The position numbers were made by a program, and so were the translations under genes. The notes under the pieces are model-generated. The model saw only the letters and a list, made by a program, of their open reading frames with translations, searched no databases and was not told the origin of the DNA. From Micrasema longulum (taxonomy: Eukaryota; Arthropoda; Insecta; Trichoptera; Brachycentridae): a stretch of DNA of 64,000 bases. Where the stretch lies: the NCBI GenBank assembly GCA_022494885.1, contig JAGVSM010001307.1, positions 1 through 64,000 on the forward strand, written 5' to 3'. Positions 48,366 to 59,800 of the stretch are shown here, in pieces. Numbering within the stretch: the first letter of the stretch is position 1; each line of letters starts with the position of its first letter.

Positions 48366-49285
48366 TCAATGAATGAATGATTTACATAACACGATTTGAT
48401 CATTATAATATAATAAAGATGGCGTAATTTTATATAGATTATAAAATATTTTTAATTTCTGCAGGAATTAATTCGGGTCAGAAAGGGATAAATTCTTAAG
48501 GTCCTATGAACATAATATGGTTGCATAATTAATTCAATTTTAAAAGGTACAAATACACTTGGCAGGATAACATATACTAAACTTAAGGTCGGATTAGATA
48601 GGTCAGAAAACAGTGCAAGATCTTGTGCAGTTTCTTGTGCAATAATTCTTGCACCAAATCTTAGGCCATTTTATTTGTTTCGATTGGGATTTAAAATTAC
48701 GCATAAGCATGCGCAGTACGTAGATGTTTTCAGCGCCATGACAGATAACGGGCAGTTTCACAGTTGACAAAATGAGCTATCTTGTGATGACACGACAGTT
48801 GTCAGTAGATAACTAACAATCTATTATTCTGCGATCAACAATTAACATAAGGTTTCTTATTAAAAAAAACAGTATTTCCAGAAAAGAAAGGCAAGCGTGA
48901 AGTGAAAAAGTGCAGTGAAACAAATAAGACCGAGGATAAATAAAGTGACACAATCAAGAACAAAGAGGCGTTGACAGTTGAAGTTGACGGGTGACAGTAT
49001 CACGGGTGTGGGATGCGAAAGGCAGATCATTATTTAAATATTTATTGAAAAATAGGACATTTACTTTTTTTATTTGACCACAGATTTCACCCAATTTGTG
49101 GATTACATGGGGCGTTGCCAACCCTACCGATTTTTTCGTAGACCTATGAATTTTCGGATTTTAGGAGCAATAAATTTAATTGAAATTGTACCAATTTTTA
49201 AACATTTCCTCATAGTGTAAACATATACACATAGAAGTATGTTGGAATGTTACTATGGATGGAATGACTGAGAAATATATTGAAA
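48366..49285. other. Intergenic
   Basis: No gene recognised. Around 48590-48660 short direct repeats of CTTGTGCA / CTTGCACC occur; otherwise AT-rich. Confidence 0.4.
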
Positions 49286-49289
49286 GGAG

Positions 49290-49625
49290 GGTGATTGCCG
49301 GGAACAGAGTGAATGGTGCACTAAAATTAACCTTGGCAAATGTCGCAAGAGGCAAAATTAGCAGTTCACAATGCAGTCCCGGTCTGGACTCTGATGTATG
49401 GGAGTGAAGTATGGACTTGGAAAAATAGCGATGAAAATGCGATCTCTCAGGCGAATGTGTGGTAAAACTATGTACGATAGATGCACAAATGTCGAGATCC
49501 GTACATAATGTCATTATTGACATAATCAAGAAAAGACCTCTGCGCTGGTTTGTACATGTAGAGCGAAAGAACGGCTAACAATATTATATTCTCTCTGCCT
49601 ACCCTTACGGAGAAATGGCGTGATG
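49290..49625 (+). pseudogene. LINE reverse-transcriptase C-terminal remnant
   Basis: The plus strand shows, across frames, LTLMYGSEVWTWKN (the WxxxYGxExW signature after the RT palm), followed by KKRPLRWFVHVERKNG, the RRLRWxGHVxR motif. Several frameshifts. A dead RTE/Jockey-type fragment. Confidence 0.7.
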
Positions 49626-50471
49626 GTTTGTTGTTGTTCTCATGGTGTAAAATTACAACATAGAAATGGTTTTATCTATGAAATGTTGGACAATTTTTAA
49701 TTTTTTGATCTTGTACCATTTTCTGACCCATGTAATACGAGCTTCACATTACTATCTTAAACAAAGATAATGCTAATTATAACATATGTGTTTTGGACTA
49801 GCTTTACACTGTTTGATTGTTGTCATATTGAGCAATTTCATGGAAAATATACTATAAACTAGCATTCATAAATAATATATACACATATAAAAATCGTCAG
49901 TTAAAGAGGCAATATGAACTATCTCATTTTTTGCACCTTACAGGAAAGACAGAAAACTGAATAAGATATACATCATGTTGTCTAGAAAATTTTAATATGT
50001 CATGTTAATATGAATCGATTTGTGGCGCCTCTAGTGGGAGTTTGTCAAAACTGAGTATGCAGGTCGATTCAGAAGGCTACAAAGCTTTTTACATATTTAT
50101 TTTAACCTGGTAAAAACATGAGATTGGTCATATTGCCGCTTAAGCGATGAAATATAAAACCCTATGCAAAAATTTTAAAAAAAAACACACCATTCCAAAT
50201 TGATTATTTTTTAGAACAGGACTTGATTATCAATGGCGAGGTTTAAAACAGATTTAAATCATCACAATATTGATTTAGGGGCCGCTGTGTGCGAGTGACA
50301 GGGAAATCTAATCAATAAAATTAGTATTATTCTTATCAAAAACATTTTTCACTTTGTGGTATGACATTTTACACGCAGTGTAAAATGTCATTTTATAATG
50401 CGTGGAGAAAAAAAAAAGCTTTGGAAATATTTACAAGTGTAAAAATACATACAAAATGTTCTTTGGCTTTT
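49626..50471. other. 3' flank of ALG3
   Basis: AT-rich; no feature recognised apart from a possible reverse-strand TTTATT (poly(A) signal AATAAA on the minus strand) around 50097. A short inverted repeat reads GACATTTTACACGCAG and GTGTAAAATGTC at 50364-50392. Confidence 0.4.
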
Positions 50472-52025
50472 TTAACTCGGCTTAGAGTGAGTATTTTTGT
50501 AGATACCGACGAGGATAACCATGTGACAAGCATGAAGTAGGGTACTGGAGAACACGGAACTAGGATAAGTGTTCCAACTGAACTCTATCAGAGCGAGAAT
50601 CAGAAACTTCAGTATGACGGAGTACGATGTGCACCACAGCAAGTACGGCAGAGTGTGGAAATACCAAGAGTAGAACTGGTAATGGAGGCTCCGAGCGCAA
50701 ACAATCCCGATGAAATTCGCCAGAAACATCGGCAGGATAAACAACTGGTTGGTCCTGTCGAAGTTGATATTGTAGAATGGTTCGTCTATCTTCTTTTTGG
50801 GAGCGTCTTCTTTGGGGATTCCGGAACTTTTCAGCAGAGTGCTTTCGAAAGATTTCAAAAAGTCTTTTTGTTCGGGAGAAAGCGTTTCTTCGGTTTCGTC
50901 ATTATTGGTGGCTTCTACAAGATGCTGGCGATGCTTCAGCGATCCCTTCTTGGAGTTCGGCTTCAGCTTCAATCGTTTCGTTTTGTTCTCCTTATTCTTG
51001 GCGTCGATTTGGGGCTGGATTTGCACTTGAACATACTTGAGCTTCACGTAGCTTTGGAAGTACGTTTTGGCCAAAGGGAAGAATATGGCGAGCAAGAAGA
51101 CGTGCAGCACTAGCAGACCGATGTGGAAGTATTTGTTTTCGAACAGTTCGGCGTCTAAAAATCTGTAGTTGACGGTCCATTTGTGTTCGAAGACTCTTCC
51201 GAGATCGAAACTGCCCTTCAAGTAAGCCACCGGATTCCCGTACAAGAACGGGGCGCCTAAAACGAGCTGTATCAGGGCGCACACGCCCAGCTGGTACAGT
51301 GTTCTCGCAGCTCCGATGTTACAGAGGTAGAAGAGCAGCAGCGGCGGAGCAAACAGCAGAATGTTCATCTTCACGGAGACGGCCAAGCTGAAGAATACGC
51401 TCCCGAGCGTCCACTTGGAACTCGAGAATAAGTTTAACGAGGCATAGAGCAGAAGAATGGCGATCGGGTCATTGAAGAGTCTCAACACATAGATTGAATG
51501 TATTCTGTATGATGTCAGAATGGTGATCACTAGAACGTACGGAGGAACTTTACCGGTTTTACTGTATATTCTCAGAACGAGCATCAGCTGCAGCAAATAT
51601 ATCGCGAGAAAAAAGTACTGAGCTCTTCTGATGTCTTCGCCGTGACTCGTCAGATAGTATAATGCGGAATATATGTACACAAACCCCGCGGGGTATACGA
51701 GAGGTCCCGTGTCACCTTTCAACAGAGAGTAATCTAGGGTCCCGTTTAAGAACCCTCCGCATTCTTGCATGTATGCTTTCCAGTCGATCTCTGTATACGG
51801 AACGCGTTCGATAACAAATATATTGATGAGCAGCTCCCATATTAAAACGTGCACCGCGACGAATGGCAGTTTGTCGGTATTTAAGAATAAATTTTTGATA
51901 ACATCGATTTTCCCGTATTTCTTTATGAAGTTATTGATCATCTTCATTTTGCTTTTACTGTTATTGCCCATGATTCCCGCTGTTAGACGTCTTTTTGAGG
52001 ATTGATTAACTTCAAGACGTTTCAT
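50472..52025 (-). CDS. ALG3: ALG3/Not56: Dol-P-Man alpha-1,3-mannosyltransferase, single exon
   Basis: A 517-residue intact ORF of glycosyltransferase family 58. The enzyme adds the first dolichol-phosphate-mannose-derived mannose (alpha-1,3) to Man5GlcNAc2-PP-dolichol on the lumenal side of the ER in N-glycan precursor synthesis. Seen: the N-terminal lumenal block [34 protein letters not shown] and [10 protein letters not shown], the hallmark of ALG3, then repeated hydrophobic segments (for example [22 protein letters not shown]), the motif [16 protein letters not shown], a long Lys/Glu-rich hydrophilic loop at about residues 340-420, and a last membrane block with [17 protein letters not shown]. 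Human ALG3 is about 438 residues; fly Not56 is about 510, also with extra hydrophilic sequence. No intron interrupts it, unlike its neighbours. The ATG at 52023-52025 is the first; an internal Met (residue 19) is a second choice. Confidence 0.96.
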   Translation of the reverse strand: MKRLEVNQSSKRRLTAGIMGNNSKSKMKMINNFIKKYGKIDVIKNLFLNTDKLPFVAVHVLIWELLINIFVIERVPYTEIDWKAYMQECGGFLNGTLDYSLLKGDTGPLVYPAGFVYIYSALYYLTSHGEDIRRAQYFFLAIYLLQLMLVLRIYSKTGKVPPYVLVITILTSYRIHSIYVLRLFNDPIAILLLYASLNLFSSSKWTLGSVFFSLAVSVKMNILLFAPPLLLFYLCNIGAARTLYQLGVCALIQLVLGAPFLYGNPVAYLKGSFDLGRVFEHKWTVNYRFLDAELFENKYFHIGLLVLHVFLLAIFFPLAKTYFQSYVKLKYVQVQIQPQIDAKNKENKTKRLKLKPNSKKGSLKHRQHLVEATNNDETEETLSPEQKDFLKSFESTLLKSSGIPKEDAPKKKIDEPFYNINFDRTNQLFILPMFLANFIGIVCARSLHYQFYSWYFHTLPYLLWCTSYSVILKFLILALIEFSWNTYPSSVFSSTLLHACHMVILVGIYKNTHSKPS

Positions 52026-53852
52026 CCCCTGCAGCGCATAGGTTTTTATATGTATTACTTTGTAATCAAATGCACTTCAATAACTAAAACCTCTTTCATG
52101 ATTTACTAATCGGAGATCGAATATAAAAAATATGATCCACTTTTGATTTAGAAAACCGTGTCAAAAACCCGAGAAAATCTATTTTCAGACTAACCAACCT
52201 GTCGCCCGCAAATATTTTCCGCCGGGCGGTGAGGTAAATTATTTTTGAGACGTTTCATGTTATTATTGCCATAATAATTGCGCGACAACTCTTAATCCTA
52301 GTAATTCAAAACTGAAGTACTTACTTCAATTTCACGTTGATTGGATTATTCAAGTGCGTTTTTCGAAACAATAATACAGCTGATTTTTCCCAGTAATCAC
52401 GTAATTTTATAGTTCTGCGAATGTTGATGCATGCAGAAAACTAGAAAGATCGAATAAATAAAAAAACACTTGAAATTCTGAACAACCATCGAACATGAAG
52501 TATGAAGTTTATGTAAAAACTAAAATATGTTATATGCAACTACTATGGGGAACAGGAAATCAAAATGGCATTAACAGACTACAAAAACAGCAAAATAAAA
52601 TATTAGAGTTAGCATATGACCACATATGGCAATTAAATGTAATGTAATAAAATTTATTAATAAATTAGCTACTGATTAATTGTAGGCGAAAAACCAAATC
52701 TTGAAAAAAATTGTAGTAAACATGGACACAATACAAGAAGATTATGTACAAAACCTTCTAAAACGAGACAAGGACAGTCGAGACTAATAAACCAGGGACT
52801 GAAATTATACAACAAACTACCAGACAAAACTCAACAAAAAACTCAGACAACATTTACAAAAGATTTTTAAAATATCATTATTAACAGTAGAATATGAATT
52901 TAAAAGAAAAAATATTTTGTTAAATGTATGTTACCCGTAAGGGTTTATTAATGAAATTTAAAATAAAACTAAAAAATGTTTTGATGTAGGGACATGAGAT
53001 TTGCATTCTGCAGGTAAATAAAATATTTGTTTTGTACGTTGGTTTAGATAAGCTTTGAAGAAGATACTTATTTTTTATAGTCATCGTTTACTGTTTGTCT
53101 TCAGCACTTGATTTCAAAATAATGGATAGCAAAAAATAGTCTTTATTATTTTCCTTTTTTGTCCGAGCTTTAATTTTATTTGTTGTTGTTAAGTTAGTCA
53201 GTAAATAAATAAATAAACAGACAAACATAGCAGTTTACAAACAATGCTTAATGAATACCATAATATTGAGCCTTATATTGCGATGATTTTTGGGTCTGTT
53301 TTGATTTTTTTATTTCTACCTTGCAGCCATCTATTGCGAATAATATTGGCTCGTTTGTAACAAATTCCCTAAAAATGGCGCTATGTAAATTGTGTAATTA
53401 TTATTTGTGAACTTACAAACCTTTAAAAACCTGAATAATAAAAAAAAAACATTTTTTGAGGTTGTATAGGAAACAAAATATTTTTGTATTCCTAGGTATA
53501 TTTTAAAAACCTATTTTCGTAGTAGATATTACTGCTACTACGGTATAGACAATTAAGAATGAGGCGGTTGTTTTAAAATAAAATAAAATTATGTTTTGTT
53601 TATTTTATTGGAGTATGTTTTTATTTCCTAACGAAAGCATACAATTTTAAGCTTTCTGCCTTCAAACGGCTTTAAAAAAAGATTTTTAATGAATTTTATA
53701 AAGTCTTATTATTAGTCGAGTTGTGCAATTTATTTTTCGTTTGAATATCAGTAGCCCCGCCTCTACAAACTCCGTAGTCGATGCTACTTTGTGACAAATC
53801 GCGATATGAATATTATTTGTGCCGCACAAAATTCGTTCCTTCTTTTTCGTTG
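52026..53852. other. Divergent intergenic region, ALG3/eIF2A
   Basis: About 1.8 kb between the two start codons. It contains a LINE fragment (52505-52870) and AT-rich DNA. The 100 bases nearest eIF2A are more GC-rich and probably hold its promoter and 5'UTR. Confidence 0.5.
52505..52870 (+). pseudogene. LINE ORF2 C-terminal fragment
   Basis: The plus strand encodes YMQLLWGTGNQNGINRLQK and QQNKILELAYDHIW, then after a break HGHNTRRLCTKPSKTRQGQS and LKLYNKLPDKT, ending with a stop. The order (LWG, LQKxQNKxLR, HxxxTR, YNxLP) is that of Jockey/CR1-type LINEs. Confidence 0.85.
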
Positions 53853-56800
53853 ATGTCTAAAATGACGTCCGCCGTGCCTGTGTTAGCGGGTAAGTAAAGT
53901 GAATTTGCCTCTTAATAATACGAAAATACACAAAATGAAGCATTCGTGACTGTGCTCTACGTTTGAGAAATAAAATGGTCGAGAAAAAAAATCGTTTAGA
54001 GGTTATGTGAGTATATTTTCACGTGGTTTCAGTGAGATCAAGCGGGGGCATCGTGACTCTCGATGGCCCCGAGTCCTACGCGGAGAGACCTTTCCCGAAG
54101 GATTCCAGCAAAGGATGCCGAGGGATGCTCTTCAGCCCGAAGGGGCAATACTTCGCATGGATCAATGGGACGACGTGAGTAATATAACGTTATTTATGCC
54201 CTCTTCCATCTGTCATTTTGCCGGTGACACCGGCGCGCGACAACTTTGTTGTATAAATATTGTATAAAAATAACTCGGCGATAGTGCCCGGCTCTGAAAA
54301 CATATTGCACAATTAATAATATTTTATTTTATGAATTAAATACCGTACAAGTGTGTTGATAATAACATCTATAAGTAATTTAATCTTCTAAAGATTATGT
54401 GGTTGTTTGTTATAAATAATTTCGTACCTAATTCAAAAATGGTTTCTAAAGCTATTTTTTTTTAAATTCGTGCATCTTTTAAGTTTTCTAAAATAAATAT
54501 GCATTACTAAATTGTTACTCTAGAATGTTTGCCGTAATTTAATAATATGTATGTAATCGTTCGAATTCTCTATTTATATTCATTTAATAGTTTTTATCGA
54601 TCACTGGTCGACCAAAATTTAGAGAGAAAAAAAAAATAGATTTGTAAAAATATGCTATTATCAAAAAATATTAGGGTGAAATTAAATATACAACACTTAT
54701 CTCGAAAATGTGGATAGTTCAAACATAAGTAGTATGGTGAATTTTACACTCTGTGTAAAGTGATCTCAAACCAACCAATGACAGGTCTCTAAACCCAGGA
54801 TATGCCCGGACTTCCATTTTCCCGCTGTCTGTTCAGATATAGAGCGCCCTTGAGGTGATTTTCACAAAAATGGCCCTATATAAATTATCCAAATATATAT
54901 ATATATATATAAACACTTAGCAACAATGGCAATTGGACTCATAAAGGCAATAAACCAAAATCAGTGATCGAACATCCCATTTCCAAGACAATCAAAAACT
55001 AATTTTTCTGAGTACCTTAGCATTGTACATGACACATAAGGCTACTCTATGCAGGGGTCCAAATATATTTTAAAAATATATATACATATGGCATATCTAG
55101 TTAAAACCCTGAGAGGGTTAACCCAGTAAGTACTTCAAACTTGGACATGCTCAAAATATTGATTATGTTGCAAAATATTGATGTCACACCATATAATATT
55201 GTGAATAATGTTAAAGATTGTCCATGCTTGGTAAATGAAATAAATTTTAGGATTCCTTTTAAGACCACCAGGTATAGATGTACTTTTCATACTAAATCAT
55301 TCCAAACAAATTATGCTCAGTTCTCTCCGATAGTTCGATTTCACCTAAATGCCAATAAATTTAACCATCTTTTTGATATATTTAATACTTCGTCTGCTTC
55401 AATTAAAAAAAAAAATATGTTAAGTACAATGTAATAAGTTACCAGTCAAATTAATGTTTAAATTAGTCACTCCCTTGCTACTAAATGATTATGGTGATGA
55501 AATAATAATAATCAGTTTATTAACAAAAAAAACAATGACTTTATCTACTACATACTCACTTAGGTAGTAGATTTATCTGGATTATGTCTAGTCTGCCTAA
55601 CTAGGTACAACCCGTTTTAAAGGAGACATTTTTATGCAAAAATAAACATTAGCATTACTACCTACTAGTTAATTTACTAAACAGTTATACAATATTATTT
55701 TTTATTTAAGAATGTATTTTGAGTAAATTTTCCGATTTTTCTCAACCTAAACCCAGTAACCATTTTTTTACAAATTTATTAAATTGAATCCGGGTCATGG
55801 TTTTGGAATGTTTGGGTAACATATTGAATATTTTGGGGCCCAGAAACCTGAAATTCCTTTGCCCGAATTCAGAGTTTGTGATAGACCCCATGACCCATCC
55901 TCTAGTGGGAGTGTTCCTCTTGGGAGTTGGTAGAATAATTTGCTTTCACAAACATTATTATTCTAAAAATATATAATTGCCTTATACCTAAGATCTAAAA
56001 TTTCTTTTTAAAAATTATTTTAACTATTGATTTTTGAGCGGATTCGAGAGGTTTCAATATTGATTTATTAGTGCCTCCCCATCCTACTATGCCATAAGTT
56101 ATAATTGAGTTACATAAAATAAAATATAATTGTTAGAATAACTTTTCTATATTTGTTTATATAAATATGTATATATACTTTTAATTTGAATTTTTTTTAC
56201 TCTTTCAGATATATTTAATCACACACTGTAAAAAGTAAATTACGAACTTTTTAATTACTTCTACTATAACTTCTTAAACATGTTTTTATCAACTTAGTTT
56301 TTTAACCTCTGTACTTGTATAACTGCTACCTATTTTTGTTTATAAATTTTATTATGTATTATGTTTTATATAAGCAAATTTGTATTGTAAAAGCCCTATT
56401 GGCGTTTAATGTATAAAAAAATAAAAAATGTAAGACTGGATGTGTGCAATTAAGTTGAGGAAGTTACCGAGCTAGCAGATGCTAAAGGTATTAATTATTA
56501 TTATCATTATTATTTACCTTTAAACGATTTAGGAAATGTCCCATTTAGATTCCGTAAATTCTACTATGATAACATAACGCTAATCCTTGTTACATTGCAA
56601 CTAGCGTGGAAGTGGTTCGATGCTCGGACTGGTCTCCGGTGTGCAGCCTCCCACGCCCGAAAGCCATGGACATCCAGTTCTCACCGCAGAGCAACTATCT
56701 GTTTGTGTGGGAGCTTTTCACTATCAATAAGGATCAGCCTGAGGTAATTTCTTCATTAAATGTTAGTAAATACTCGAATGTAACCGTAATCGTATAATGG

Positions 56801-59800
56801 GCTATATTGATGTTCCATTTTAATGTTCATCTATAGTCCTTAAAATTTATCTTGATTAAAATGACAGCTGCCAAACTAATGTCAATAGTGATGGGAAATT
56901 ACTGATCACCGATCATGTACCAATCAAATCGATTTTATCAGTTTTTTCATGCAAACATAAAACTCTGTTTCCGAAAATTGATATAAAAACGCAAAAACAA
57001 CCCTATTATAGTGTGTTTAATACAGTTATTCACAAAAAAATAATACATTTATACTTTTTTTGTGAACATTATCAAATGAATAATTTTTTTATTCAATCAA
57101 TTTACATTGATCAATTTGTCCCATCTCTAACGTTTTTGCAAAATGATGTAACCTTGTGAAGAACGTCGTTATCAATTAGGTTTATTTGAGTTTTTTTTCA
57201 GCTTTAAAGCTGATTTTATATATTTGTGTTGATTTATCTGTCAAGCATTGTATTAAAAAAAAAAAAATAACATCAAATACAAATGATTTTTCGTGTGTCA
57301 ATATAAATCACTCTTTAGACGTTACTACAAAGTTATGTCGTCGCTTTTTCTGACAACTGTCATTCTAATCGAGCTATATTTTAAGGACTATAGTAAATTC
57401 ATGCTATTTGGTATTTCTCCAACAAGATGAAACTTTAAAAAAGATGTAATCAGTGCATGCTAGTGTTAGCTAACAGCATGTGTCTTAATATCAAGTCAAC
57501 AAGACGTCTTGTAGAGCAGAAAATTTTCTTTATAATGACATTAAACCTTTATTATTTTTTTAACTTTTTGGTGCTCATTTTTAAATTTGGAAAAAAACAG
57601 GCACAAATTATGTTTTTTTTCTGATTCTCTTTATAAATTTACACAATCTCTTTCCTGTTTTTAGGGTAATGCCAACATGCACCTCTATAAGGTAGCTGAT
57701 GGATCCCTCGTTCATTCCTTCACTCAGAAGAAGCAAATTGGATGGTAAGTCTACCTATTCTTTAAAAATTCTTTAAGCAAAAATCTTAAAAACTGCAAAC
57801 ACATTGACGGTAAGAAGGCATGTTAAAGTTAATTTTGCTGAACAGTCGATTAAAGATTTTTAAAATGAATAATGAGCATTATTTATTTTTAATTTATGAG
57901 GAAGTTTGGGTTTTTTATTATTTTTTTATTTGTTAATAGACGATTAAACTAAGCTAAATTTTTTTTTTCGAATTCTTTTATATCATAGCGCTATGATTTT
58001 TTAAAGTTTTATATTTCTGAAATAACACCGTGTGTGACGTCAGAGGTTCTCTTCCACTTATTCTCGATCAGTTATGCTCATCGGTCCATTTTTGGCAAGC
58101 AAACTGGGAATTTTCCAGAACTCTCTTATCATTGGTTCATTCATATGTCATTCAAAGTAGTTATTTTTTATAAAAATATTTTTTATTAATTTTTTTTGTA
58201 CATTTTCAAGAAATTTTGCCGTACAATTTAACCCTCTAATTTTTACCACGCATAAGAAAACATTTTTTGAATCCAATTTTCCGTAGGGCTGAAGCTCCTC
58301 CATGTAATTCATGTTTAATTAATCCAATGTAGGTAAGACACACAACCCTCATCATATAACAAGATTCTTTTGATTTAAAGTTCGTTTACACGTGGACAAT
58401 ACAATATTGTTCTGTCCCAGGACTCGACCAATGTGTAAACAGTTATTTGTAGGACAAAACATTATTCCGAGACTTTTTCACGGGGAGGTTATCTCCGCTG
58501 AACAACGATTTCCCCCGCCTGTCCCCGGCTGTCATTTGTCATACCATTGCCCGTTTATCACGTCAGACCTGTCATATTGTTAAAATATTATTAAACTTAA
58601 TGTACAAGTTGACAAAAAGTAAAGAAATGCACTGCCAATGTTTTCGGTCAGGAGCCGCCAGTGCCATGGACCGAAGATTTTTAATTCTCTTTAATAAAAT
58701 ATAAACAGAGAAGTAGATGCCTATATTCAGTTAGTTTATTTGACAATTCAATGTTTGAAAATGAAAGCAAATTACCATAGTTTTGACTTTGCACTATTTC
58801 GTGCTTGTAACGTATTTACAGCTTAGAATATTAGTGATGTAATTGATACTATTTATTATGTCAAAAAACTCGTAAAATGTATCAGCACGAGATTTTCCAG
58901 TGAGAAATACGAATACAACACTAATTATTATGTTTTCAACATCAAAAACATTTGTCATTTTGTAGTTTGATATTTATACTTATTAGTTTGTAAATTTGTA
59001 TAAACCTCTTCAATTTTTAGTTACACGTCGACTGGTTTCCACTTAAAAATTAACTTGTTTAAGTTGCCTTAATTTTTAAATTGGTAAAACTTCGCGTAAG
59101 TTAAAAATTTTAATCAAAGAATACATATCTGTGAAACTGGCGTCGCGGGTTCGATTCCCGCCAGTTGCAAGAAAAACATCCAAGAAAGATTTTTTCTCAA
59201 TTGGTCTGAGTATTGTGGTGTATTTTTCATTACCTCCTTCCATATCCCCTCTATCCCACCTGCTGACAAGCCTCAAAATAGAGGCTTAGCGGGTTATTCT
59301 TTTTTTTTTAAATATAATAATATGCCTCAAAAAAAAATAACTTCACAGAATTCACAAATCATTTAAAATCCTAAAACTACAATTTTAATTAAGAAGCAGG
59401 CGTAGAAATTTGACAAATTAACAAAAGTGGTCTTCGTTTAGACTTAAGACAATCTTTAATGATTAGAAATATGTAAAGCTATTAACTAAAAACTTCTTAT
59501 AATAAATACATAATATAATCAATGAAATTTAACTTCAAGTCCACTTCTAAAAATATTCCCATTATAATTCATATTACCTTCTTTCTTTCTTTCCATCTTA
59601 TGTCGTATGCTTACAATTTTCTATAATATAAATAGTAACATGAGTGATTCTAAGTACACCTCGTAGCCAACTGGTTGGCGCATTTGCCTATCACGTAAGA
59701 TATCTCGGGTTCAATTCCCGACATGGTTGACGTGAAATATATATTTAACTAGGTGTTTTCACACTCCAGTATTTCATAGTCCCTGAACTGGCACCTGAAG

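Larger units (their letters stand above)
54175..56604. other. eIF2A intron 2
   Basis: 2.4 kb containing an FB1 fragment (about 54715-54840), a TA-repeat (54893-54911), a plus-strand LINE fragment (55141-55434), an antisense LINE 3' end (55500-56140) and a LINE-like tail with AAAAGCCCTATTGGCG at about 56390. No hidden exon: the flanking exons join in phase. Confidence 0.6.

Noticed and set aside
49176..49529. 117-codon minus-strand ORF as a gene
   Set aside because: It is the antisense shadow of a plus-strand LINE remnant that encodes recognisable text (YGSEVW).
50655..51113. 152-codon plus-strand ORF opposite ALG3
   Set aside because: Antisense shadow of the ALG3 coding region; no independent support.
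54893..54911. TA-dinucleotide runs (also 12317, 14678, 35469, 39175) as functional elements
   Set aside because: Ordinary microsatellites in AT-rich introns and spacers.
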